Under the pieces are notes generated by a model. The model made no database searches. It saw nothing but the letters and a program-made list of their open reading frames with translations, and was not told the origin of the DNA. A stretch of 64,000 bases of DNA, from contig NC_087067.1 in the NCBI RefSeq assembly GCF_963678635.1, positions 4,812,647 to 4,876,646 of the forward strand, in the 5' to 3' direction. The translations under genes and the position numbers were made by a program. The first letter of the stretch is position 1; each line of letters opens with the position of its first letter. The DNA is from Symsagittifera roscoffensis. Its lineage: Eukaryota > Xenacoelomorpha > Acoela > Convolutidae. Shown piece by piece: positions 35,507 to 46,699 of the stretch.

Positions 35507-35917
35507 CTATTCTATCACGCATAGTACCGTGTTGAAGGTGTTGTCGGTCAAATTCTTGCTAGCAATAATAGCATACATGTCGTTTTTCAGGCTTCGAACG
35601 AGGCGTTCCCATACACCTTGTAAGTGAGGCGCATTTTTCCAAAACATACTCAAGAACAAGTGTGGGGTCGAGGGTTTGGAGAGCTCCCTTTCGGCTGCTG
35701 AAAAAATTGTCTCGATACCGAAACAAAATGTAGAGGGGGTTCCTGGACTAGCAAAGAAGCGGCGAAGTGCACTAAGGGTTGCATCGGCAAAGAGGTCATG
35801 ACACATTTTGAGACGCACGGCACGTGTTGTTAGGCAGGTCAGAATGAGTCCATATAGTGTGTTGTAAGCATCGGCTGTCTGCGAGGCGAATGGTCCAAAA
35901 TCAACCAGTCTAGTCAT
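35507..35917 (-). pseudogene. BEL/Pao integrase core, unit C
   Basis: Here the frame is continuous from TRLVDFGPFASQTADAYNTL through YGLILTCLTTRAVRLKMCH to GVWERLVRSLK, so the first part of the core is joined where units A and B are broken. The second catalytic Asp is lost as in the other copies (FCFGIETIF). The shared loss shows that the inactivation came before the triplication. Confidence 0.85.
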
Positions 35918-37019
35918 TTGGAATTTGAAGGGTTTCTCAATGGGAAAGCAGGTGTATGGTAGAGCTACAATTTCAGGCTGGATACCATCAGCTAAACGGC
36001 GGCGGCATGCGTAGCAATTGTTGCAGAGATTCAGAAAAAGTGCTCTGGCGTCAGGAATCTAGTAGATGGCGTATGGAGTGTTCCTGGTATGTTCTGATTG
36101 CAAGTGCTGGTTTGTGACATCAGTATACTCTATCACTAGCATAATAGTGGGGTGTTTTCTGTCGAGAATGATGGAGTATTTCGAGCAAAAATTTAGTCTA
36201 TATTTTTGAAATCTTCCATGAGCTCGAAGAAGTCATTTATCGCCGATATAAGGGGAGAGGGGCCTAATGAGGCTACTTGGTAATAGTGATTTACTATGTT
36301 TGGGGTGGCGTATTCGGTGGCGAAAGTGTCTGGTTGCGATTGCTTCTGTAGAAACAATTTGGAAATGATGTTGTCGTCTGGCGTCAAGATGTGGTTTTGG
36401 ATCTGTCTGCGTTGGCACACTGCTGCTGGTAGGGTTGGTTGGTTGCGGTAAAACAGTATTGTCCTGCGGGTTGGACCCTCGTGATCACAATCGGCTAGAG
36501 ATGAGGGAAAACAAGGAAATTATATACCGTGGTGTTTTGCAAATCAAAGCTTGGTGTCTAACCTTTAGGTTAAATCTTTTCACTGTTCTGAGTGAGCAAG
36601 CAGTTGCTCGAAGCAGTCAGGTCCATTTCGAGAACCTTTTGTAATTGATACACAGAATTTCGGGAACAACGATGTTAGAATGAGAGCTGAAAGACTGTCG
36701 TTGCGAGTGCTCGACTTTGTTATCCGTCAAAAAAATAGAAAATTTGACATCAGAAAATGCAGTTTTGGGCTGTGAAGTTGCGGGTTTTTGCTGATCTGAT
36801 GCTATAAGGAAGTTTGGTTAATTAAAATCAACGGCAATTTGGTGGAAATTTGGCAAAGGCAATTCCTCGGGTTGCGTCGCCTGCAAGGTAAGGAATTCCT
36901 GGGCGGTGTTTCCATTACGAGGCTAAGGAGAGGTCTAATGTTTCTCCATCATGGTTGGCTAAAAATCTCTGCTGTCTTTTGTTAGAAGCATATATTCATT
37001 GAAGAATTGTGCAGCTATC

Positions 37020-37270
37020 AGTTTCATCATTTTTGAATCGCTGTAGAGTCTTGATGAACTTTGGAGGTCTGGCTCCTTTCAAGACTGCTTGTGATTCCAG
37101 TTTGCTTATTGTATGCTCCTTTAACCGTGTTGTAACTGTGTATATAGGGCAAACGATATAGTGTTTTGGTCTCTGATCTCTTCTATGTGTACAAAAGAGG
37201 CATCGGAGGCTAGAGCGGCATAGGAAGCATCTGAGAAAACACGCAGAGAATGTTTATAGTTTTTTTGAGA
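37020..37270 (-). pseudogene. BEL/Pao RNase H, unit C (disrupted)
   Basis: The same domain can be followed, but about 20 bp around 37129-37147 are replaced (TGTTGTAACTGTGTATATA in place of the CAAATCTAGCTTTCCAAA found in A and B), which destroys the frame between the two motifs. Units A and B have the undisturbed version, so they do not descend from this precise allele, or the change is younger than the triplication. Confidence 0.7.
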
Positions 37271-37615
37271 GGAAAAATGGCAAGAGATGCTCAATGCCTA
37301 AAACCGGTTGATTTTACTTGGCAGTGTGAAAAGTTCTGGCATGTTGTCGTTGCTGAAATAGTCGTCTCATTAGATTTTTTGTCTCCAAACACATTGCTGC
37401 AAAATGCGGAGGCGAATAGTAACTGGCGCGGCAATTCCTATTAGGTCGAACACTGATGATGAACTGTGGAGCAGGTTCCGTTGAGTCGGTTTCTTTTTCA
37501 ATGGTCGTAGAAATTGTTCGGCAAGAAAACAATTGATTCGCTGGCGATTTTCCGCTGAATTCCTAAAACTTGTTTGCTAGTAGTTTTGTCGAGAAGTTCC
37601 TCAAAACTGATGGCT

Positions 37616-38240
37616 CGATGTTCTTTGGGAACTGATGCAAGAATGTCTACATGGGTTGTTATCCACTCTGTAAGATCGATGCTACCGGTCTGAAGGAGGT
37701 ATCCAGGTCGTTGAAGAGTCGTTGAGCTTCACTGATGTTGTCGTTTGATTTGTAGAAGTCGTCCATGTAGAAGTTGTTGTGGACAAGGTCTTCCACGTGA
37801 GGAAAAGTCAATTCAATGTCGCCAGCAGAACTTTGCAATACTGGTGTTCTGGCTGCAAAGGTGTTGACTTTCACATCCCTTCAATATTGGTGTTTATTGG
37901 GTGTTTTAGTTCGGAAAATCTACAAATAACGGCAAGTAGATTAATGAAAAGGCCGGTTCCGCTCAAAAGCATGTCATTTTGGCATACGTCTTTGTATCTC
38001 GATTCTTCGTTGAAGAAGCGGTCATCTTTTTTGGGCTTGTTGGGGTTGATGACATCGTGTTCGCCTATAATCCATCATGTTGAAGCTAGTTTTTTTTCTG
38101 ATCTAGTTTTCTAATGTATCCTTTGTCGAGGTCAGAAGGAATAGTGTTTTGAAACATTTCCAGTTTGTTGGGGTCACTTCCAAGTCATATTCGCATCTTT
38201 TTGAACTGCTGAGATGCTGAAGCATAGTTGTTCGGCAAAG
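37616..38240 (-). pseudogene. BEL/Pao reverse transcriptase (palm region)
   Basis: Minus-strand frames contain VHNNFYMDDFYKSNDN (YMDD box at about 37759-37775), then EAQRLFNDL, the usual context of the catalytic box in Pao reverse transcriptases. The upstream fingers region is broken by frameshifts and reads only in fragments. RNase H follows in unit C, so the polyprotein order is normal. Confidence 0.75.
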
Positions 38241-38436
38241 TTACCCTGGACTTCCATTGTAGTCCAAGTTCGTAGGGGTTGTTTTTGTGGTTGATTGTTT
38301 TCCGTATACTTTCCATTGCAGGGAGTTAGTTTTTCGATTATGATAATTCGGATAAAGTTCCATACGACTCCAATCTCCAGGTGTTGACAAGGACTTCTGA
38401 AAGGTCTGCGTTATCTGGAGAATCTGTTTCATGGGA

Positions 38437-38945
38437 TCAGGAAGCAATATTTCTTAGTATTTTGGCAGTTGAACCTCCAATAGTCCATCCAAGGACTGTT
38501 GCAAATGATCGAGGGGCAGTGTCAGATCTTATGATAACTGAGGTTGTCGTATTAAAGTCGATGTTGTCTGTTCCAAGTAGAATTGAGATCTGATTGTTCT
38601 CAAACTCGGGAAATGTGATGTCGTGAAATTGATCATAGTCTCGGCAGATGCAGTTGAATGTATTCGGCTGAAAATAATCAACTCTCAAACTTTGAAGTAT
38701 GTATGCCCTCTTAATGTGTAACTCTTCTTTGAGGGTTGTAAAGGAGTGAACAGTCATTTCGGTTGATCGGGAAGTGATTTTCTAGGAAAATGCAAATTGT
38801 CGATTAAAAATTCTTCTGTACATTGGTTTTCTTCTATTTGCAGGTAATCGGCTGTTGGTTTTAGTATGTAGCTGTCGCGGCTACCGTTATCCAGAAAGGC
38901 GTAAGTGCTGATGTACTTGTTTCCATATTTCAATGTCTCTGGCAC
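38437..38945 (-). pseudogene. BEL/Pao aspartic protease (DUF1758 type)
   Basis: Two minus-strand frames carry the domain. The upstream one has TYAFLDNGSRDSYILKPTAD, in which DNGS takes the place of the D-S/T-G active site. The downstream one has HDITFPEF, ISILLGTDN and FATVLGWTIGG, the conserved strands and the LGWTIGG end typical of DUF1758. The frames meet at about 38754 with a break. It would process the polyprotein. Confidence 0.8.
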
Positions 38946-38949
38946 TTAG

Positions 38950-40240
38950 AGCAGGATAATGTTCGTAAATCTCTGTTGCTGTCGATTCAGCGCTTTATGC
39001 GTCTGTGATGAATGATGTGATGATGGGAAAGCTGTCTTCTAAGATCACTTGTTAAGTTTGCCGTGATGTTATCGGTTGCATTTGTCACGTGTCCGCTTGG
39101 AAGGGCTTTGTTTTACTATATGTTGTCCCAAACAATTGAGGCGAATGCTTTTCGAGAGGATGAGTTTCGTTTTGCTTCAATTGACCGGTGTTTGTACTTT
39201 TCGCAATATGAAGAGTGTTGTTCCCGGTTGCAGAAGGTCGGTTATCGTATCATTTTTATTAACTGCTATCGGTTTTCCGGTTAAGCTCAATCGAATAACG
39301 ATGGTTATACGAGGTATTGCTGAAGTTAGAGACGTCTTATTGAGAAGGAAGTCGCAGGACAAAGCAAAGTTTCGTAACCAGTCGTTGAACAGGACAAGAT
39401 TTGGCTGCTGTGTATCGCTGTTTGCAAGATGATGTGTCCATTGTAATCGGTCATTACGTTCCAGCTTGTTGACTGAAAATTGCACATTAATAGTCGAATT
39501 AAAGTCATTTGCAAATCCAAGTGTCTTGAAGGTTTCAACAGCTAACGAAAGAAGAAAACTCCATATGTGAGTCCTTTTGATGTGTTTAAGGCAATCGCAA
39601 TTTTCATAGTCGTCTGATGAAACTCTTCACATAGATTTTTGTTCTTCCGAATCTTCTCTGAAGTTCCTGTAGGATTTTTGTATACATCGCGCTCTGTTGC
39701 AGGCAAACCCAGCGATTGATTTGCTTTTCCTATTGTCAAAGTCTGAAAATGGGTCACTTTTTCGGCATCAAAAGTCATTTGATTGTGCATTGTGTCCTGA
39801 AAAAACCAAAACACATGCTCCAGTTCAATGGCTTACCATCAAATGTTTACATTTTGATCTTTGGTAATAGGAAATTCTGGCTGAACGTCGCTGCTGATTG
39901 AGTACGTTGATGACGCTGTTGATACCGACGACGAATTTTTCATGAAGCATATATCAGTTGAGCTGCATATTGCGTCGTCAATATGGTTGGGGTTTCGAAA
40001 CTGTTCTGCGTATTGAGTGCTGTCATCTGAAAATAAGTCTCATTCACTGGTTGATGTTGCTGTGTAAAATTGAGGGCTGTTGTTGGTGCAGGTGTTACTG
40101 CTGGTGCAACAGTTGTTGCTGGAGTGAAAACTATTGAAGTCGTCAAAGCTGTAGTTGGTGCAGAAAATGTTGCTACGGATGCAGACGTGCTAGTTGCTGA
40201 AGTGATCGTCGGGACCACTAGGGGTTTGATCATTTTCTAC
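38950..40240 (-). pseudogene. BEL/Pao Gag (DUF1759-like), broken
   Basis: Fragments in order along the minus strand: a Thr/Ala/Pro-rich N-terminal frame (39940-40233), then a DUF1759-like part (39542-39814: CFGFF/FWFFQDTMHNQ, EKVTHFQTLTIGKANQSL, CEEFHQT), then 39177-39485 (LQWTHHLANSDTQQPNLVL and LRNFALSCDFLLNK). Frameshifts separate all fragments. The CCHC knuckles expected before the protease were not seen. Confidence 0.6.
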
Positions 40241-40884
40241 TGGCTGTCAAGACTGTTGTTCAGTTGATATTCGATATATGTGAAGATGTCGATGACGTTG
40301 ATGGTTGTGGTTTCTACAGTGAGATGGTTACACAAGATGCATAGTCATCTGCTGCAACTTCCACAGTCAAGCTGTGGCGACTGCTTTTGATTCAATGATG
40401 TTGATGTCCTTATCTTCGTCGTTTATTGCGTTTTCAGTTCGTTGAATGAAATCGCGTTGAGCAGGGCTTGCTTTTATTGGAATTTTAGTTGGTATTCTGG
40501 CTTGCTAACGCTTGTTGATGTATTACCCTGAATCTCAAACACAGAGAGCGAGACGAGAACGCAAACAACTGTTTTTTTTTTGAATTCAAGAGATGTTAGA
40601 AACAAATATCAAAAAACGTAGTACAAAAATTTTGAATCTCCGATATCTCGAAAGAATGGATAAAAAACAACCCTACGTACAGAGTAGCAAAAAACTTTGT
40701 ACATAGGTCAAAATAATGAGTTTAAACCAAGTACCAAGAGAACCTGAACATTTTTTTATTGTTATTTACGATTGAAAAAAAAAAACATTTTCTGGCATGG
40801 GAGGAATAATTTAAACCGTAGAGCAAATAGGGTAGTTTGTACTGGAATTTTTCCATTAAGACGTCATGTACAGTAAGAAGTTTG

Positions 40885-41093
40885 AGTTACGATAACATTT
40901 CAAACATCAATTTTTCATTGTTTAGTTGCATTTCTAAAATAGTATATCAGTTTTCAAGATTTTTTTCTTACAAGTTTTTTGTCCGTTTAAAGTAACTTGA
41001 CTTCAATTGTTACTTAATTGCATGTCAGGCTCGCATATCGAGCATTAAAAGTCAAACTATTCAATTTGTAACGCTGCCCAAATTGGGCTAACA
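40885..41093 (-). repeat. BEL/Pao 5' LTR (diverged)
   Basis: It matches the unit LTRs from CAAACATCAATTTTTCATTG to AAATTGGGCTAACA, roughly three quarters identical by eye. The sequence below about 40885 does not match the unit, so either the LTR border is here or the rest has decayed. The divergence is much higher than between units A, B and C: the element inserted long before the triplication. Confidence 0.6.
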
Positions 41094-42761
41094 TTATTTG
41101 TGCCATTCCTAATTGATATGCCATACCTGGGTTGATTACCATAGAAAAAAAATGCTATCTTACAATTCCATACATGGATTCTATGGAAAAAATGTTTATC
41201 ATAGGATTTCCTTTTATGAAAATTGTACGATAAGCATTTTTTTCATTGAATTTGTTTTTTCAGGATAACTTGAAGATTTTTTTTGTAAGTTTAAATGAGC
41301 TTGATTCGTTTTGTGATTAAGTTAGATCAAATTAGCCCCTTTTTTAATTTTTTTGACAAAAAATGTTTTTCATACGATTTCAATTCTATGAAAATGGTAT
41401 GGCAATCATTTTTTTGATGAACAAATTTTTAACCGCGACACAAAAAAAAATATTTTCAGCAATTTTGAAAATTTGCCCTAAAAGTTTTTTTGTTTTTTTT
41501 TTCAACCGCAAATCGAATTTTCTACGCAAATAAACTTTTTCCAAAAAAAAGTTTATTGCATGCAAAATTTAATTTTTTGCGAGCATAACGTAGTCCTGGA
41601 TACGATAAAATTGGCTTTTTTTCACTTGAAACTATTTTTCAAAAACGCTGAATTTTACTATTTCTTTTGTAAGGCGTGTTTATGTATGCCCTGATCAATG
41701 TCTGATAAATTGAAACTTCAAAAATTAATAATTGAAAATTGAAAAAATTTGCCAAAAATAAACGTTTGTTACTTTTGTTATATAATTTGTGAAAGACAGG
41801 CTGAAGACGACTCAGGTCGTTTTCTATGCATTGTAAATGCAAAACCATCCAAATTTTGGTGCTTTGAGTAACCAAGGTCTTTGTCACTTGGGTTCGATTG
41901 CAAACAAAATCCAAGTTCTTTCAGAAAATAAAATTAGACACAAAAAACAACTTCTTGGTTTAAAGCGAAAACACCTACATACTATTCCATTTAATGGAAA
42001 AAAAGGATATCATACAATTCCACTGTATGGAAAAAATGGTTGTCATGTGATTTTCACACGATGTTTTTATTCTATGGATTTTCATTTCTCATTCGAATGA
42101 AAAATTTTCACGAAGTTACAGAAATTCTTGAGTACATAGAAATGGTTTCTTTTGCACTTTGTAATCTGATAACAGTTAATTGAAAAGAAAATATATTCTG
42201 AAAAAATTAATAGGAACAAACTGTAAATTGCACAAAAGAGTAATGATTTCTAATTCAATCTGTGAAGGTAATTTTTAAAAACTTTATGAAATTGCTGTGG
42301 AAAAATCGCTGTAGATTTTCTGTCGAATTGATGAAAACCTTTTGCCAAAGAAAAATCTCCAGCCTCCTGTCTCAAAAAAGGACCAACTTTGCGCTTTACC
42401 CACAAAGCAAATGAGGACGTTGAATGTGTATAAAACTGTAACGCTTTCTTTAACCAATCAGAATTAGGTGTTCTATAAGCCGTGTTAACAAAATTAAAAT
42501 AAATTTGAACAACGGGATGGAAATACTCAGCTTAATGGCAATTTCTTTGTAGTTTCCAGAATTGTAAAATTTTTATGATCGAGCTCACTCACAATCATCA
42601 AAACCTCCAGGTGAAACTACGTATGAAACTCAGTATCAGTTTGATCAATTACGTCTTTTTGTACCATTTCTCAATCATAAATGCATACAAAAAAATTTCA
42701 GAAAAAAAATCTGGAAAGAGCTCTAGTGTTAATGTCTTAATGTCATCGCAAAAAGATAACA
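41094..42761. other. AT-rich spacer with short CATAC-containing repeats
   Basis: No gene. Variants of TACAATTCCATACATGG and CATACAATTCCACTGTATGG (about 41160 and 42010) with small hairpins (CCATACATGGATTCTATGG) suggest a decayed repeat family; similar wording occurs at 56395-56480 and around 63030 and 63770. The frame at 41837-42100 is unrecognised. Confidence 0.35.
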
Positions 42762-43372
42762 TTACGAGGCCAAACTGAGCATTCTGTGCATTGTAAGCTG
42801 ATTCCGCAACCTGAAAATCAGCTTTGTCGCGGAATCCGCAACTTTGCTACTTTTCTTTGATCTTCTCCGCTGTTTTGGATTCCAAAAAAAAATACCTAAA
42901 ACACTGTACCGCTCAAAATTGCTCCAAAAATAGGCAGTTTTGCGGAATCCGCAACTGTACTTGTGGAATCAAGAACAGTTTGTGGAGTCCACAAACAAAT
43001 AATAAGACATTTGTATAAAGACGAAGAGCTGATGTGGAGTCCACAATTGTAAGCGGAATCCGCCAATGTAAGTGGAATCCGCAAACAATTTGCAGATTCC
43101 ATTTAAATTTTTACGGATTCCACTTCTTTTTTGCGGAATCCACTTACAGTTGCGAAATATAGCACAATTAGTTATATTTGCTTGTTGCGGAGTCACCAAC
43201 AAAACAAATGTGCCCTTAAGATTTACGTCATAGGCATTTGTACTCGGAATCCACGAAACTTTTGTAAGTGGAGTGCAATTACATTTTGGATTGTTTAGAG
43301 ATTTGTCTCTGGAATCCAGGAACATACAGACACAAAGTTTTGCGCCCATCCAGTGCACAGTTTGGCCTCGTA
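42762..43372. mobile_element. Small TIR element with many copies of a palindromic motif
   Basis: Bounded by a 16-bp perfect inverted repeat, TTACGAGGCCAAACTG at 42762-42777 and CAGTTTGGCCTCGTAA at 43357-43372, extending with one mismatch over GAGCA/GTGCA. Inside are about 14 versions of an 11-mer palindrome of the type G(C/T)GGA(A/G)TCC(A/G)C, for example GCGGAATCCGC (42832, 42933), GTGGAGTCCAC (42980, 43034) and GCGGAATCCGCC (43052). No transposase is encoded; the 145-codon minus frame across it is a by-product of the repeats. A non-autonomous DNA transposon with subterminal transposase-binding repeats is the likeliest reading. The target duplication is unclear. Confidence 0.65.
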
Positions 43373-43699
43373 AAAATTCGTGATAGTTTAAAAATCTGAT
43401 TATCATAACTTAAAATCGTAAAAGTCTTATAGCCTGATTTGAACTTGAAAAGGGCTGCAAGTTCATGTTGCAATCAACCGGGAAATGGGCTCACGTATAT
43501 TAGACTGAGCTCACATTTACTAGAAAATTCTAGAAGAATACAGCTTAGACAGATTAAAAATTTCTGAGAAAATTGAAGTCTAGGATAAGAAAAAAACGGA
43601 TATTTATAAGTTAATGATTTGTTACCAACTGTATAGCTGAGTAGGAGAAAAAATTTCTATGTACAGTTGATTCTCCATTAACAGCAGTTCTACAACATA

Positions 43700-44950
43700 T
43701 TTTCTTCAGATATATTTTTAAGAGAGAGAGGATTCGCTTTTTTCTGAAAAATATTTGCTTTTGGAAAAAGTATCCACCTAATATTATTGTTGATTTGTTA
43801 TTTTTGCAAAAGATTTACTGTTTCTTTTAGGTTTTTTGAGTCTGGAAAGGCAAAAAAACTCCATTTTTGCTAATCCAGTTTTAGGTTTGAAATTCTTTTG
43901 AACCTTGCTGTTTGCATTCGATAGCGCTGGCGGCACTTTATATAATCTGCCTAGTATCGTTACGAGAGGGATTAAATAGGTGGATGGGGGTATGGTATAC
44001 TAACCATGTGCCCCCGCATATTCTTAAATTTGGCTCCTTATTATTGCAAAACCATGAACATGGTATCACAACTTTTCTCAGAGATTATCTCGAGTGTAAA
44101 ATAGATCCCCAAAACTTATCGCCAAGATTTTGAGAACACAATTCAGTGTGTTTGTTGAAACAACCGCAAAATCCTGGTTCTCTGGAAGATGTTATTTTTG
44201 GAATTTTTACTTTTGTCTCGAATCCACTAAAAAGTATCAGAAACAGCTCGTAAACGATACTATCGTTGTTCAAAAACGTTCGACTATTTTTTTTTGATAT
44301 TGTCAGAGAATAAATTGTCCACAAAATTGATCAATTTAAAATGAGTTTTGTTTTTTTTTAAATTGTTACCTTCAAAATTTTTTCTTTGATTTGGGGGAAA
44401 AGAGAAAACTTTGAAATTAATTTATTGAAATCTCTTGAAAAACCATGACATTCATTTCTGAAGAACCAATTCCTGGTCGCTCAAAATTATTTGGAAAAGC
44501 CGTGAAGCAGGCAAAATCGATTTCGAAATCTTTTATTAAAGTTTGACAGTGTTTTTATAATTAGAGATATTCTAACAGACTATAGTTTCAAATGCAAGGA
44601 TCTTGTTGCTTGTGGGCTTCTGGCAGAATCAAAGGTTGTTGTATGAATGGGCTCCAAACAATTTTGGAAATGCGCTGTAAGCTTCAATTAATTGCCGCTG
44701 CATGTAATTGCGCTGATTCATACCCGTATCCTGAACTGGAAAATCTTTAAAGGTTGATAATTTTGAATTGCTTTCTGCCGTACAAAAGCTACCCTCCAAC
44801 CACATTCAATTACGTTTGCAGCATAAATTTTATCTTCACTGGTCTCAAAGTGACCAAACGGCAGAGTAATCAAGCTATCGTGCAAAAGGTGCCGCTTTGA
44901 CTCTATTGATGACCGAACACTGTTACTGATCGTAACTGCTTGAGTCTTGT
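43700..44950 (-). repeat. Duplicated gene-like block, unit 3 (partial)
   Basis: It matches 49278-50180 over 43720-44640 and, further right (44640-44950), the exon-like segment at 48260-48560. Unit 3 thus has block B without its donor, block D (44440-44530; minus strand CFTAFPNNFERPGIGSSE) and block E (44020-44140; GIYF...KSCDT). Frames are kept only in pieces. Confidence 0.6.
44640..44950 (-). pseudogene. Exon-like block B, paralogue in unit 3
   Basis: Diverged minus-strand copy of the segment at 48245-48560. Fragments such as KIYAANVIECGW, MNQRNYMQRQLIEAYSAFPK and SNSKL-like NSKLSTF can be aligned, but at least two frameshifts are needed and the splice donor (CGTGAG/GTAAGA in unit 2) is replaced. 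No known family recognised. Confidence 0.45.
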
Positions 44951-46225
44951 GCTTATCTGATTGATTGTTAACATTTTTTAGTCAAAACTTCTCATATTTG
45001 AATAGCGTTTCTTGAAAATGTTTGCGTTTCAGATGAATTCTTTCGCAATTAGCTTGTGCCCAAATACTAAGCAAAACAAGAGATGCTTATAAATAATGCA
45101 AACCTCATGTTTTTTTAAATTCTTTTACTAAAAAACAATGTGGAATTTAAAGATACTGAATGTATAGACTTTCTCTACAGTCAATCTAAAACCAAACTGA
45201 TAGAAGAAGACTGTAAAACTTTGGTGTGAGTCTTGAAAAGTTTTCATCAATTTTCTATCCTGCTCAATTTGAAAGCGCAATACAACTTTAGTTACATCCT
45301 CGTTTTAAAAAAGGTGTAATTTGAGTAAGTTTGAAAAATTGATTGTTCCCTCTAGATTTGAGATCGTGTGCACAAATGATTGTGCGTTTTTTCCATTGTT
45401 CTACAGTAGAGTTGTTGGTGACAGAACCAAGAGTTTTGTCAGATATCTTGTCATATTCTTGTCATTTACTTTTATTCTGTAACGATTCCAATCCATCAGT
45501 TTAACGAATCCATCAGTTTTCGCAGTTGTATCAGACTTTTTCGCTGCTGAAATCTCCGCTCTCAAAAAAGCCAACTACTTTTTCTGCAAAAACTAGTACC
45601 TGATGCAAGTAAGTGATTCTTCCAAATATGGACAAAGATAAATATCCGGAGTTAAAGTTTACTTTCGGATGCTGAAGTTCCTAAAACCGCCCATCAATAG
45701 TCTTGTCAATCTATCAAAAACTTTATTCATATACTTGTGTTTCGTAGTACGTACCAAACTAAACCAGAAAAATTATAAAACCAAGCTGATGTTTCTTCAC
45801 ATCTTAGCTGAGTCGTTAAAAATTTACAGAAACAACAATTTAAAAAATTTAAAATAAACTTTTTTGAGACATAAAATTCACTTCTGACTCGAAATCAGAA
45901 CCATCAACACAAAAAATCCGGAGTTTTTGTTGCTTTTGTTTTGATCATAAGCAAAATTGGTGACTATTGTTGCGTCAGGCACGTCAGCTGCCATTTCAGA
46001 CTGCAGTTTCATTTTATCTATCTATCTTTCTCTCTCTCCCTCTCTGATTATGTATCAGTCGTTTCTTTTATATGATATAAAACATGTTTTGCCCTAAAAA
46101 TCAATTATTCATCTGATCGTAAAAAATCTTGTATCGACTATAATATGTGTTTTCATCAAATCTACCCTTTTCATTGTCACAATTTTCCACTACATATTTG
46201 GCTAGGACTTTTCAAATTTTCGGCA
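44951..46225. other. Spacer within the gene-like repeat region
   Basis: No gene recognised. 45370-45660 is repeated in shortened form at 46742-46975 (GTTGTTGGTGACAGAACCAA through AAATATCCGGAGTT). A pyrimidine-rich stretch with TCTATC and TCTC repeats lies at 46016-46046. Confidence 0.4.
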
Positions 46226-46409
46226 TGAGTTATGATTCCACGATTTCATAATTTAGGTACTAAGACAAGCTTGGGAAGGTCAAGTCATCGTTTGCCGGCT
46301 AAATTTTTTTAAATACTTGACTGTTTCAGAGTAGATGAAAACATCTGCAATTTCACTAGTCTTTTGATGTTGATCTTTCTTCAATCAATCAAAAAACACA
46401 ATGTTTTTG

Positions 46410-46699
46410 TCAGGTCGCAGTAATTCCTGAAGTTGTACTCAGGTAAGTGTCTATTACAGGTTCCAAAGTTTTTGATTTGTACGTTTTCAAATCATTCAAG
46501 AGATTCAAGTTTTTTGCAAGAAATTCATTCTTATTTCTTAGGCATAAAAACCGAGAAAAAGTTTCTGAACAAAGAACTTGGAAGAATCTGATCAAGGCAT
46601 AAATTTCAATTATCACAACTTTCCCAGTGAATTCCGTGCAACTTACTAGTGAACCAGTTCTAAGCTTTTTTTCAATTTCAACAAGGGAATTGGAACCAA
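46410..46699 (-). CDS. Exon-like block A, unit 2
   Basis: A TTTCTTGCTCCAG acceptor on the minus strand precedes GSNSLVEIEKKLRTGSLVSC, TEFTGKVVIIEIYALIRFFQ and further residues to a TGA at 46410. The frame of about 95 codons is kept without a stop. The paralogue at 50345-50700 has lost the acceptor AG and the frame. No domain recognised. Confidence 0.35.

Larger units (their letters stand above)
33176..37615 (-). repeat. BEL/Pao 3'-half tandem unit C
   Basis: Third copy, 4.44 kb. It shares sequence with A and B up to CTGATGGCT (37615) and then continues without a break into reverse transcriptase, protease and gag of the same element. This copy is therefore the parental one and A and B derive from it or from its 3' half. 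Confidence 0.9.
34030..41093 (-). mobile_element. BEL/Pao LTR retrotransposon, near full length, decayed
   Basis: Reading the minus strand from 41093: 5' LTR, gag with DUF1759-like region, protease (DUF1758), reverse transcriptase with YMDD, Peptidase_A17-type connection, RNase H, integrase, DUF5641-like tail and 3' LTR at about 34030-34264. The length of about 7 kb and the order of domains are those of BEL/Pao elements. Many frameshifts and stops interrupt the frame. The two LTRs share the TGTTAGCCC/TGTTAGCCCAA start but have diverged strongly. Confidence 0.85.

Noticed and set aside
40070-40267. Alanine/valine-rich plus-strand frame
   Set aside because: It is the antisense of the Thr/Ala/Pro-rich N-terminal part of BEL/Pao Gag.
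43912-44133. 73-codon plus-strand frame, conserved at 49472-49693
   Set aside because: The two copies are simply parts of a recent duplication; the older copies at 47635 and 51360 fit the minus-strand frame (GIYFKP...KSWDTNF) as well or better.
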